Shown here: piece after piece, positions 52,619 through 60,764 of the stretch
How the letters are laid out: each line of letters starts with the position of its first letter
Numbering within the stretch: the stretch's first letter is position 1
Assembly: GCF_021458635.1 (NCBI RefSeq)
Contig: NZ_JAIRDQ010000001.1
Location: 806,001 to 870,000 of the forward strand
Direction of reading: 5' to 3'
Source: Bradyrhizobium monzae
GTDB lineage: Bacteria; Pseudomonadota; Alphaproteobacteria; Rhizobiales; Xanthobacteraceae
DNA length: 64,000 bases
The notes under the pieces: model-generated
Seen by the model: the letters and a program-made list of their open reading frames with translations, nothing else
What the model was told of the DNA's origin: nothing
Database searches by the model: none
Translations under genes and position numbers: made by a program

Positions 52619-54154
52619 ATGCCGGCAGGGATGACAGACAATTCTGCGACCCAGGAACGGATCTTCGCGGTACTGAGCGCACGTCCCGGCGTGAAGCGGA
52701 TCGACACCCACGCGGCTTCGGTCTTCCTCGACGGGACGCGCGCGCTGAAGATCAAGCGGGCGGTCAAGTTTCCGTTTCTCGATTATTCGACACTCGAGAA
52801 GCGCAAGATGGCCTGCGAGGAGGAGGTCAGGATCAACCGGCCGCACGCGCCACAGATCTATCATCGCGTGGTGGCCATCACAGAAGAGCCGGACGGATCG
52901 GTGAAGGTCGACGGCCGCGGCCGCCCGGTCGAATATGCCGTCGACATGTCACGTTTCGACGAGAGCCGGACGCTGGACCATCTGGCGAAGGCCGGACAGT
53001 TCGATGCGGACTTTGCGTCGGCCATCGCCGACGCGATCGCGGCTTCGCATGCGGCGGCGACGCCCGCCGACGGCCAGTCATGGGTTGCCTCCATTCCCGC
53101 ACTGATCGACGGCAACAGCTCTGGGTTGCGGAACGGGACTCATATCCCGGCCGCGGAAATCGAGCAGCTTGCACAGGCCTCGCACGCGGCATTCCTGCAC
53201 GCCCGTCCCTTGCTTGAAGAACGCGGCCGCCGCGGCTTCGTCCGCCGTTGCCACGGCGATTTGCATCTCGCGAATATCGTGCTGATCGGGCAGCAGCCCG
53301 TGCTGTTCGACGCCATCGAGTTTGACGCGCAGATGGCGACTGTCGACGTATTCTATGACCTCGCCTTCACATTGATGGACCTGTTGCGCCACGATCAGCC
53401 GCTGGCAGCCAACACTGTTCTAAACCGGTACCTTGCCGCGACGCCGCTGGAAAACCTCGACGCACTCGGCGCGCTGCCGCTGTTGATGTCGATTCGCGCA
53501 GCGATCCGCGCGCAGGTAGCGCTCGCAAGGCTAAAGCCGCCACGTTCCGGCGATGCCGGTATTCTCGACGAGGCGAGGCGCTATTTTGACCTTGCCCGGG
53601 CGCTGATCCAGCCTCCCGCTCCCCGCCTCATCGCGGTAGGCGGACTGTCCGGCACCGGGAAGACGGTTTTGGCGCGCGCGCTCGCACCCATCGTTGCGCC
53701 GCAGCCGGGCGCCGTCGTGCTGCGCAGCGACGTCATTCGCAAGCAGATGTGCGGGGTCGCCGACACCGAGCGCCTGCCGCCATCCGCATACACGCCCGAG
53801 CTCGCAGAGCGCGTCTACGCGACGCTGGCCGAGCACGCCCGGCGTGTGCTGGCCCAGGGCCATTCGACGATCGTCGACGGGGTGTTCGCCCGCGATTTCG
53901 AGCGAGACGCCTTCGCCACATTGGCCGGGGATTGCAACGTGCCTCTCACCGGTCTCTTCCTGACCGCGGATCTGGCGACCCGGCAGTCCCGAATCGGAGG
54001 GCGCCGCGGCGACGCATCCGATGCGACGCAAGAGGTTGCCGCGTTGCAAGAGCACTATAATATCGGCCATATCGGTTGGACGATCATCGATGCATCCGGG
54101 ACACAAGCGCAGACGCTCCAGAACTGCCAGGACGCGATCGCTGAGGGCAGGTAA
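52619..54154 (+). CDS. Aminoglycoside-phosphotransferase-like and P-loop kinase fusion
   Basis: 511 residues. The N-terminal APH-like kinase domain has VRRCHGDLHLANIVLIGQQP, a Brenner motif, and DAIEFDAQMATVDVFYDLAF. From about residue 340 an AAA_33/zeta-type P-loop domain starts with Walker A VGGLSGTGKTVLARA and a downstream DGVFARDFERDAF. Similar fusions occur in alphaproteobacteria next to stress and polyphosphate-linked genes; the substrates are unknown. Start 52619 is kept although an ATG at 52631 is also possible; neither has a strong ribosome binding site. Confidence 0.82.
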   Translation: MPAGMTDNSATQERIFAVLSARPGVKRIDTHAASVFLDGTRALKIKRAVKFPFLDYSTLEKRKMACEEEVRINRPHAPQIYHRVVAITEEPDGSVKVDGRGRPVEYAVDMSRFDESRTLDHLAKAGQFDADFASAIADAIAASHAAATPADGQSWVASIPALIDGNSSGLRNGTHIPAAEIEQLAQASHAAFLHARPLLEERGRRGFVRRCHGDLHLANIVLIGQQPVLFDAIEFDAQMATVDVFYDLAFTLMDLLRHDQPLAANTVLNRYLAATPLENLDALGALPLLMSIRAAIRAQVALARLKPPRSGDAGILDEARRYFDLARALIQPPAPRLIAVGGLSGTGKTVLARALAPIVAPQPGAVVLRSDVIRKQMCGVADTERLPPSAYTPELAERVYATLAEHARRVLAQGHSTIVDGVFARDFERDAFATLAGDCNVPLTGLFLTADLATRQSRIGGRRGDASDATQEVAALQEHYNIGHIGWTIIDASGTQAQTLQNCQDAIAEGR

Positions 54155-54179
54155 GGCAATCTGATTGGCGCGAGCTAGG

Positions 54180-55154
54180 ATGGCGCGACCCACCACGAGT
54201 TCGACGGCGACCACGCGCGCCAGGCCGGCGGCGAGCCGTAATACGCTGCCCGGGCGCCTCAGCCCCGGCATGGCCTGCGACACCGCCTTCCGGATCATCG
54301 CCCGCCGTCACCTCGCCGCCGTCCTCGCCCAGCATGACGGGACCTGTCGTGGCGATCCGGAGGCGCTGCATCAGATCCGAATCGCGCTGACCCATCTGCG
54401 GACCGCGATTCGCTTCTTTTCGCCCATGGTCGACGATGCGCTGCGCCCCAACGTCTGGGCCGAGTTGAAATGGCTGAACGGCCAGCTCGGCATGGTGCGG
54501 GACCTCGATGTCGCCATCGAACGCGTCTTGGCCGAGACCGGCGATGAGCTCGCGGTGATCGCCGAGCTCCAGCACTGGGACCAGAAGCGGGCCGAAAGCC
54601 ATCGCCTGTTGGCCCGCGCACTGCAATCGGCGCGATATCGCCGCCTGGTCGAACAGGCCTCGATCTGGATCGAGAGCGGCCCCTGGTCGACCAGGCGCAG
54701 CAAGGAGGCCATCAGGCTGCGCCGCTGTCCGCTCGCCGACCACGCCACGTCGCAACTGACCGAATGGGAAAAGGCGTTGCTCAGGAAGGCCAAGAAGCTG
54801 CGCAAGCTCGACGTCGAGAAACGGCACAAGCTGCGAATTCTCAACAAGCGGCTGACCTATTCGATCGAGTCGCTGCAGGATTTGTTCGCCGACGAGTCGT
54901 TGACGAAGCAGAAGTCGATCCTCAAGCAATTGCGCAGGGCGCAAAAGTCGCTCGGACAGTTGAACGATGATGCGCGCGGTCAAACGCTGGCAGCGTCATT
55001 GAATGAGGCCGTTCCCGAGGCCGGCATTCGCTTTCTCGACCGGAAGCGAGAAAAGAAGCTGTTGCGAACGGCTTCGACGGCCTATCGCAAGCTGGACAAG
55101 GCAAAGCCCTTCCGCTCCTCCGACCTGACCCCGGATTCGGAGCCGGAGGATTAG
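54180..55154 (+). CDS. CHAD-domain protein
   Basis: About 324 residues. CHAD signatures: HQIRIALTHLRTAIRFFSPM, then basic helices rich in His and Arg/Lys (KLDVEKRHKLRILNKRLTYS; LGQLNDDARGQTLAASL). CHAD domains bind polyphosphate via such basic residues. Start ATG 54180 is chosen; a TTG at 54165 is possible. It lies 25 bases after the kinase-like gene in an FNR-box operon, suggesting polyphosphate or granule handling under low oxygen. Confidence 0.85.
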   Translation: MARPTTSSTATTRARPAASRNTLPGRLSPGMACDTAFRIIARRHLAAVLAQHDGTCRGDPEALHQIRIALTHLRTAIRFFSPMVDDALRPNVWAELKWLNGQLGMVRDLDVAIERVLAETGDELAVIAELQHWDQKRAESHRLLARALQSARYRRLVEQASIWIESGPWSTRRSKEAIRLRRCPLADHATSQLTEWEKALLRKAKKLRKLDVEKRHKLRILNKRLTYSIESLQDLFADESLTKQKSILKQLRRAQKSLGQLNDDARGQTLAASLNEAVPEAGIRFLDRKREKKLLRTASTAYRKLDKAKPFRSSDLTPDSEPED

Positions 55155-55172
55155 CTCTCCGCCAGCGCTGCT

Positions 55173-55186
55173 TGACCTGAGTCAAA
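55173..55186. promoter_or_regulatory. FNR-like box (TTGACCTGAGTCAA) for the CBS-BON gene
   Basis: Perfect TTGAC-N4-GTCAA directly after the CHAD gene. The -41.5 geometry gives a start site near 55221 and a 30-base leader with GGAG before ATG 55251. Confidence 0.65.
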
Positions 55187-55250
55187 TCAGGCCACCGCCG
55201 CTGATCTAAGCTCCGCACATTGATATTTGTGTGAACTTGCGGAGCCCCCC

Positions 55251-55979
55251 ATGCGCGCCCATCAGATCATGACCCGGTCGGTTATCTCGGTCACGCCTGA
55301 CACCAGCATCGTCGAAGCCGCGAATATCATGCTGAAGCGCCACGTCAGCGGCCTCACCGTCGTCGACGACAACGGTAGGCTGGTCGGCGTGGTCTCGGAA
55401 GGCGACTTCATCCGCCGCAGCGAAATCGGCACCGGGCGCACGCGCGGCCGCTGGCTGCGGTTCATTCTCGGACCCGGTACGACGGCCAGCGATTTCGTCC
55501 ATGAGCACGGCCGCAGAGTGTCGGAGGTCATGACCGCCTCGCCCGTCACGATTAACGAAGATACGGCGCTTGCAGAGATTGTCGATGTGATGGAGCGAAA
55601 CAACGTCAAGCGCCTGCCGGTGGTTCGCGGCAACAAGGTCGTCGGCATCGTGTCGCGCGCGAATCTCCTGCAGGCCGTGGCGGGCCTCGCTCGCGAAGTG
55701 CCAGACCCGACAGCCGACGATGATCACATCCGCGGGCGCATCATCGATGCCATGGAGAAAAACGACTGGTGTCCGTTCGGACTGAACGTCATCGTCCGCG
55801 ATGGCATCGTTCACTTGAGCGGCGTCATCACCGAGGAGCGCGCGCGGCAGGCCGCGATCGTTGCCGCGGAGAATGTCGCGGGCGTCAAGAAGGTGCACGA
55901 CCATCTGTGCTGGGTCGACACCATGTCCGGCGTCTATCTGAACTCGCCCGAGGACGATGATCTCGCCAAGGCAGGCTGA
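55251..55979 (+). CDS. CBS-pair and BON-domain protein
   Basis: 242 residues. Two CBS motifs (MTRSVISVTPDTSIVEAANI with VSGLTVVDDNGRLVGVVSEG; MTASPVTINEDTALAEIVDV with KRLPVVRGNKVVGIVSR) form one Bateman module. The C-terminal BON domain (LNVIVRDGIVHLSGVITEER; VAGVKKVHDHLCWV) binds membranes or phospholipids. CBS pairs sense adenine nucleotides. GGAG precedes ATG 55251 by six bases. The FNR box just upstream links it to low-oxygen energy sensing. Confidence 0.9.
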   Translation: MRAHQIMTRSVISVTPDTSIVEAANIMLKRHVSGLTVVDDNGRLVGVVSEGDFIRRSEIGTGRTRGRWLRFILGPGTTASDFVHEHGRRVSEVMTASPVTINEDTALAEIVDVMERNNVKRLPVVRGNKVVGIVSRANLLQAVAGLAREVPDPTADDDHIRGRIIDAMEKNDWCPFGLNVIVRDGIVHLSGVITEERARQAAIVAAENVAGVKKVHDHLCWVDTMSGVYLNSPEDDDLAKAG

Positions 55980-55999
55980 AACGGCAAGCTGAGGGCAGT

Positions 56000-56458
56000 T
56001 CAGCGAGAAATGACGGCGGTGGCCTCGATCTCGACGCGCGCCGCCTTCTCGACAAGGCGCACGACCTGGACCAGCGCCATCGCCGGATAGTGCGCACCGA
56101 AGATCGTGCGATAGATCTTGCCGAGCTCCTTCAGGTTCGCGAGGTACTCTTCCATGTCGACGACGTACCAGGTCAGGCGAACGAGATGCTCGGGCCGCGC
56201 ACCGGCCTCGGCAAGGATTTCTGCGATGTTACTCAGGGTCTGGCGGACCTGCGCGACAAAGCCTTCCGCGAGACGCTCCTCGGCGTCCCAGCCGATCACG
56301 CCGCCGGTGACGACGATGCGCCCTTCGGCAGCTATGCCGTTGGCATAGCCCTTCGGCATCGGCCAGCCGGACGGTTGGAGCACCTGTACCTTAGGGCTGG
56401 CGTCGTCGTCGGCTGCACTTGGCAGCACCGCGAGCTGTGGGCCTTTCGGCGTCGTCAC
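56000..56458 (-). CDS. RidA-family protein
   Basis: About 152 residues. Family landmarks: YANGIAAEGRIVVTGGVIGW, the imine-deaminase helix FVAQVRQTLSNIAEILAEAG, and YPAMALVQVVRLVEKAARVE with a conserved Arg-like region near the C-terminus. RidA members hydrolyse enamine/imine intermediates; in aminobenzoate pathways relatives deaminate 2-aminomuconate or similar. GTG 56458 has AGGA eight bases upstream. It is 21 bases after the CoA-ligase gene on the same strand. Confidence 0.85.
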   Translation of the reverse strand: MTTPKGPQLAVLPSAADDDASPKVQVLQPSGWPMPKGYANGIAAEGRIVVTGGVIGWDAEERLAEGFVAQVRQTLSNIAEILAEAGARPEHLVRLTWYVVDMEEYLANLKELGKIYRTIFGAHYPAMALVQVVRLVEKAARVEIEATAVISR

Positions 56459-56479
56459 GGACAATTCCTGATCCTCATC

Positions 56480-58171
56480 TCATTCTGCCGCGACGCCCGA
56501 AGACGTCACTGCGGCCTGCGCCAATTGCCGCAAAGCAAAGCGCTTCAATTTTCCGGTCTCGGTCTTCGGCAATTGCGTTACGAACTCGATCGCGCGCGGG
56601 TATTTATACGGTGCGATCTCGCGTTTGACATGTTCCTGCAACTCGGCTGCGAGCTTTGCATCGGGCGTCACGCCGGGTGCGGCAATGACATAGGCCTTCA
56701 CAATCATCCCGCGCGCTTCATCCGGCGCCCCGACGACTCCACACTCGGCAACCGACGGATGCGTCAGCAGCGCTGCTTCCACATCCGTGCCCGCGATATT
56801 GTACCCGGATGACACGATCATGTCGTCGGAGCGCGACTGGTACCAGAAGTAGCCGTCGCTATCCATCAGATAGGTGTCGCCGGTGATGTTCCAGCCGTTC
56901 TGGACATACTTCCGCTGCCGCTCGTCGGCGAGATAACGGCAGCCGGTCGGCCCGCGCACCGCAAGCTTCCCCATCGTGCCCGGCGGCAGATCGTTGCCGT
57001 CATCATCGACGATCTTCGCCTCATAGCCGGGCACGGGCTTGCCGGTCGCGCCAGGACGAATTTCGTCCTCGGTCGCGCTGATGAAGATGTGCAGCAGCTC
57101 AGTCGAGCCAATCCCGTCCATCAGCTTGATGCCGGTGGCCTTCAGCCAGGCATCGAATGTCGGCTTGGGCAACGTCTCGCCCGCAGACACGCACTTCCGC
57201 AGCGAGGAGATGTCACGACCCGGCAGTTTGCCGATCATGGCGCGATACGCGGTCGGCGCCGTAAAGCAGACTGTGGTCTTGTACTGCTCGATCGCCGTTA
57301 GCATGTCATCGGGCGTCGTCTTCTCGAGGACGACGAAAGAAGCGCCGATGTGCATCGGGAACAGCACGCCGCCGAAACCGAAGGTGAAGGCGAGCGGCGC
57401 GGAGCCGACAAAGCGGTCTTTCTGCTCGGCCCGCAAGATATTGCGCGCGTAGCCGTCGCACACCGCCAGCATGTCCCGGTGAAAATGCATGGTGCCCTTG
57501 GGATCGCCGGTCGTTCCCGACGTAAAGGCGATCAGGCAGATATCGTCAGAGGCGGTATCGATCGCGGCGAACTCGGCGCTCGCATCCGCGATCAGTGCTT
57601 CGAGCGAGTCGGGAGCACCGTTGCCCCAATAGACCACATGCCTGAGACCCGGTGCGGCCAGCTTCGCCTTCTCCATCTCATCGGAGAGTTTTCCGTCGCA
57701 CAGCGCGAGCGTGATCTCCGCTTTCTGGATCGGATAAGACAGCTCCTTCGCGCGCAGCAACGGCATCGTCGCCACGCAAATGCCGCCGGCCTTGATCACC
57801 GCAAGATAGGTCGCGACCATCATTGGGCTGTTCGCGGAGCGCAGCAGCACGCGGCCGCCGGTCACGAGACCGAGCTTGCCGACCAGCACATTGGCGATAC
57901 GGTTCACGAGCCCCTGCAGTTCGCGATAGGTGTAGCTCACGGCGGGACTGATGACGCAAGGCGCATCGCCCTGCCCCTGCTCGACCCAACGGTCGAGGAA
58001 ATAGCTGACACAGTTCAAACGCTGCGGATAGCGCAGCTCCGGCCGCGTGAAGATGAACTCCGGCCACAGCTCTGACGGTGGCAGATGCTGCCGCGCAAAC
58101 GTGTCGACGTGGGCGGTCGCAGCGTTTGCATCATGCGAGCCCGAGACTTGAACCTTGGCGGTGTTGGCCAT
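56480..58171 (-). CDS. Aromatic acid CoA ligase, 2-aminobenzoate/benzoate type
   Basis: 563 residues of the ANL superfamily. Core motifs: FTSGTTGDPKGTMHFHRD (P-loop), GSAPLAFTFGFGGVLFPMHI, DGIGSTELLHIFISATEDEI, then GDTYLMDSDGYFWYQSRSDD and the catalytic lysine in LPKTETGKLKRFALRQLAQ. The active-site texture matches 2-aminobenzoate/benzoate-CoA ligases. It activates the aromatic acid for the monooxygenase/reductase at the right end. The MarR-type box at 58225-58237 lies 54 bases upstream. Confidence 0.87.
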   Translation of the reverse strand: MANTAKVQVSGSHDANAATAHVDTFARQHLPPSELWPEFIFTRPELRYPQRLNCVSYFLDRWVEQGQGDAPCVISPAVSYTYRELQGLVNRIANVLVGKLGLVTGGRVLLRSANSPMMVATYLAVIKAGGICVATMPLLRAKELSYPIQKAEITLALCDGKLSDEMEKAKLAAPGLRHVVYWGNGAPDSLEALIADASAEFAAIDTASDDICLIAFTSGTTGDPKGTMHFHRDMLAVCDGYARNILRAEQKDRFVGSAPLAFTFGFGGVLFPMHIGASFVVLEKTTPDDMLTAIEQYKTTVCFTAPTAYRAMIGKLPGRDISSLRKCVSAGETLPKPTFDAWLKATGIKLMDGIGSTELLHIFISATEDEIRPGATGKPVPGYEAKIVDDDGNDLPPGTMGKLAVRGPTGCRYLADERQRKYVQNGWNITGDTYLMDSDGYFWYQSRSDDMIVSSGYNIAGTDVEAALLTHPSVAECGVVGAPDEARGMIVKAYVIAAPGVTPDAKLAAELQEHVKREIAPYKYPRAIEFVTQLPKTETGKLKRFALRQLAQAAVTSSGVAAE

Positions 58172-58224
58172 CGCACGCTCCTTTGCGCATGGAAAGCACC
58201 CGGCAGCACTAACTTGGGAAACAT

Positions 58225-58237
58225 TTTAGGCTTAAAA
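58225..58237. promoter_or_regulatory. MarR-type box TTTAGGCTTAAAA upstream of the CoA ligase
   Basis: One of three related 13-mers; here the arms TTTTA and TAAAA are symmetric about GGCT. It is placed where an operator would cover the ligase promoter. Confidence 0.6.
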
Positions 58238-58319
58238 CAATTCGGCGCAATAGCGGATTTTGGGCGTCCCTTGCATTTTCGTGCGGCAAATTGGGATTAG
58301 CGGGCGCGTCAGCCCGCGC

Positions 58320-58838
58320 TTAGGGCCGGCGACGCGCGGCCGATTTCTGCGCCGACGCCTTGGTCTTGGCCAGCAACCGCATCAACTCGCGCACGTCCTT
58401 TGGCGTCAGATCGGCGAAGAGATCGGCGATCCAGGTTTCGTGTTCCGAGGCCATTCTGCGAAACTCGGCACGGCCAAGCTTTGTGAGCCTGATCACCTGG
58501 ACGCGGCGGTCAGTCTCCGAGGTGCGCCGGTCGAGATGGCCGGATTCCACCAGGCGCTCGACGAGGCCGGTGACGTTGCCGTTGGACACCATCATGCGCT
58601 TGGAGACGTCCGACAGCGTCATGCCGTCGGGCGCCTTGTCGAGCTGCGCCATCAGATCGAAACGGGGCAGCGTGACGTCGAAACGTTGCCGCAGCCGGCC
58701 GCGGACTTCTCCTTCGATCAAGGTCGTGCAGGTGAGCAGGCGCAACCACAGCCGAAGCTCTTCGGCATGGTCCTCCGGTGTTTCGACGGCCTTGGTCTCG
58801 GAATCGAGCATCTCGATGCAGTCACTCACGGCCGGCAT
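58320..58838 (-). CDS. MarR-family regulator
   Basis: About 172 residues with a MarR winged helix: TLPRFDLMAQLDKAPDGMTL, DVSKRMMVSNGNVTGLVERL, and the wing RRTSETDRRVQVIRLTKLGR. MarR proteins respond to aromatic acids or CoA thioesters. ATG 58838 is a compromise; GTG 58850 after GGGGA is an alternative, and longer frames run into the boxes. Three similar operator-like boxes surround it, implying it controls both the CoA-ligase and the binding-protein operons, and itself. Confidence 0.85.
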   Translation of the reverse strand: MPAVSDCIEMLDSETKAVETPEDHAEELRLWLRLLTCTTLIEGEVRGRLRQRFDVTLPRFDLMAQLDKAPDGMTLSDVSKRMMVSNGNVTGLVERLVESGHLDRRTSETDRRVQVIRLTKLGRAEFRRMASEHETWIADLFADLTPKDVRELMRLLAKTKASAQKSAARRRP

Positions 58839-58864
58839 TGGCGCCGGCACGGATTCCCCAATGT

Positions 58865-58946
58865 TTTGAGCTTCAAATAAATCAACGCCGGCCGCAAGCC
58901 CAAAGCTGCAACAATCGACCACACCCCAGTTTCTTTAGGCTTCAAA
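58865..58946. promoter_or_regulatory. Two MarR-type boxes between marR and the binding-protein gene
   Basis: TTTGAGCTTCAAA (58865-58877) is a perfect odd palindrome and TTTAGGCTTCAAA (58934-58946) differs by two bases. Both match the ligase-promoter copy at 58225-58237; the consensus is TTT(A/G)(G/A)GCTT(C/A)AAA. Confidence 0.65.
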
Positions 58947-58950
58947 TAAT

Positions 58951-58966
58951 TGGCGCGCGGCTTGCA
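58951..58966 (+). promoter_or_regulatory. Candidate sigma-54 promoter
   Basis: TGGCGCGCGGCTTGCA fully fits the -24/-12 consensus TGGCRYRN4TTGCW, with 10 bases between GG and GC. It abuts a MarR-type box and lies 125 bases upstream of the binding-protein ATG. No sigma-54 activator gene is in the window, so it is only a sequence match. Confidence 0.35.
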
Positions 58967-59090
58967 TGCGCCGCTGCGCGCGAGATGGTGACGCCTTGAG
59001 CTTGGCTTGCCGCGGCGGCCATCATCGGCATAAGCTTGGATCAAGGTACGCGGCTTGCAGCACAAGCCCGATGTTGATGGGGGACAGATC

Positions 59091-60266
59091 ATGAAGACGC
59101 AAATGACTTTGGCTGCGGCCGCCTTGCTGCTTGGCACCGCAATGAGCCCTGCCCTCGCTCAGGAGAAGATCAAGCTGGGCGTCATCGTGACGCTGTCGGG
59201 CCCCGGCGCCGCGCTCGGCCAGCAGGTTCGCGACGGCTTTGCCCTCGCGGTGAAGGATCTCGGTGGCAAGATGGGTGGCCGCGACGTCGAGGTCGTCGCG
59301 GTCGACGACGAGTTGAAACCTGATGTGGCCGTGACCAAGGTCAAGGGCCTGCTCGAGCGCGACAAGGTCGACTTCGTAGTCGGGCCGATCTTCTCCAACA
59401 TCCTCCAGGCGATCCATCGGCCGGTCACGGAATCCAAGGTGTTTCTGATCAGCCCCAATGCCGGCCCGTCGACCTTTGCCGGCAAGGACTGCAACCCGTT
59501 CTTCTACGTGACGTCCTATCAGAACGACCAAGTCCACGAGATCCTCGGCAAGGTGGCGCAGGATCGCGGCTACAAGCGCATGTATCTGATGGTGCCGAAC
59601 TATCAGGCCGGCAAGGACTCGGTCGCCGGCTTCAAGCTCGACTACAAGGGCGAGATCGTCGAAGAGTCCTACATGCCGCTCAATACGCTGGACTTCCAGC
59701 CGGAGCTTTCCAAGATTTCGTCGCAGAAGCCCGATGCTCTCTTCACGTTCATGCCGGGCGGCCTCGGCGTGAACCTCGTCAAGCAGTACAAGCAGGCCGG
59801 TCTCGCCGACAGCATTCCGGTGCTCTCGGCCTTTACGGTGGATGAATCGACCCTGCCGGCGCAGCAGGACGCGGCGGTCGGCATGTTCGGCGGCGCGAAC
59901 TGGGCACCCAATCTCGACAATCCCCAGAACAAGAAGTTCGTCGCCGCCTATGAAGCCGCCTATAACGGCGTGCCCGGCACTTACGCCTTCCAGGCCTACG
60001 ACGCTGCTATGCTGATCGACAGCGCGGTCAAGGGTGTGAAGGGCGACCTCTCCAACAAGGACGCCGTTGCGGCAGCCCTGAAGAAGGCGGACTTCACGTC
60101 GTTGCGTGGTTCGTTCAAGTTCAACACCAACGGCTATCCGATCCAGGATTTTTACCTGACCAAGGTCGCCAAGCGTCCGGACGGCAAATTCCAGACCGAG
60201 ATCGTCCAGAAAGTTTTCGAGAATTACGGCGACCGATATGCCAAGGACTGCAAGGCGGCAAACTAA
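59091..60266 (+). CDS. ABC-type periplasmic binding protein of the branched-chain/aromatic acid family
   Basis: 391 residues: a signal peptide (MTLAAAALLLGTAMSPALAQ), then LGVIVTLSGPGAALGQQVRD, ALAVKDLGGKMGGRDVEVVA and VDFVVGPIFSNILQAIHRPV, all of the LivJ-type fold. GGGGGA precedes ATG 59091. In aromatic-CoA clusters such proteins bind benzoate or related acids for uptake. The permease and ATPase genes are not in this window. It sits with marR boxes and a possible sigma-54 site upstream. Confidence 0.9.
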   Translation: MKTQMTLAAAALLLGTAMSPALAQEKIKLGVIVTLSGPGAALGQQVRDGFALAVKDLGGKMGGRDVEVVAVDDELKPDVAVTKVKGLLERDKVDFVVGPIFSNILQAIHRPVTESKVFLISPNAGPSTFAGKDCNPFFYVTSYQNDQVHEILGKVAQDRGYKRMYLMVPNYQAGKDSVAGFKLDYKGEIVEESYMPLNTLDFQPELSKISSQKPDALFTFMPGGLGVNLVKQYKQAGLADSIPVLSAFTVDESTLPAQQDAAVGMFGGANWAPNLDNPQNKKFVAAYEAAYNGVPGTYAFQAYDAAMLIDSAVKGVKGDLSNKDAVAAALKKADFTSLRGSFKFNTNGYPIQDFYLTKVAKRPDGKFQTEIVQKVFENYGDRYAKDCKAAN

Positions 60267-60296
60267 GGCCGCGCGTCGCGTTTAGGGAGGACTGCA

Positions 60297-60755
60297 ATGA
60301 AGAGCGAAATCACCGGCATCACGCGGGCCAATGAGGGGATTCAGGGCATCTCCTGGAACATCCTCGGTCAGACCTATGTGCCGAAGAGCAACACCGAGAA
60401 CAGCTTCTCCTGGCACGCAACCCTGCCGCCGGGCACGTTCGTGCCGCCGCACATCCATCCCGATCAGGACGAATATCTCTACATGCTGGAAGGCAAGCTC
60501 GATTTCATGCTCGGCAATTCGGAGGCGCAGGCAACACCCGGCGATCTGATCCGGCTCGGCATGGGCGTGCCGCACGGCATCTTCAACAAATCGGACCAGA
60601 CCGCAAAAGTGCTGTTCTGGGTCTCGCCGACCAAAAAGCTGTTCGACCTGTTCTGGGGCCTTCACAACATGAAGGAGCAGAAGCCCGAGGACGTGGTGGC
60701 TATGGCCGCCGAGTTCAACATCCACTTCCTGCCGCCGCCGCCCGGCGCCGGCTAG
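60297..60755 (+). CDS. Cupin-domain protein
   Basis: 152 residues of the cupin fold: FVPPHIHPDQDEYLYMLEGK (motif 1, His/His/Glu metal ligands) and TPGDLIRLGMGVPHGIFNKS (motif 2, last His). GGGAGG precedes ATG 60297; it follows the binding-protein gene by 30 bases. Single cupins in degradation clusters act as dioxygenases, isomerases or sensors; function unclear. It converges with the flavin monooxygenase gene (9 bases between stops). Confidence 0.82.
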   Translation: MKSEITGITRANEGIQGISWNILGQTYVPKSNTENSFSWHATLPPGTFVPPHIHPDQDEYLYMLEGKLDFMLGNSEAQATPGDLIRLGMGVPHGIFNKSDQTAKVLFWVSPTKKLFDLFWGLHNMKEQKPEDVVAMAAEFNIHFLPPPPGAG

Positions 60756-60764
60756 CGACGCGGT

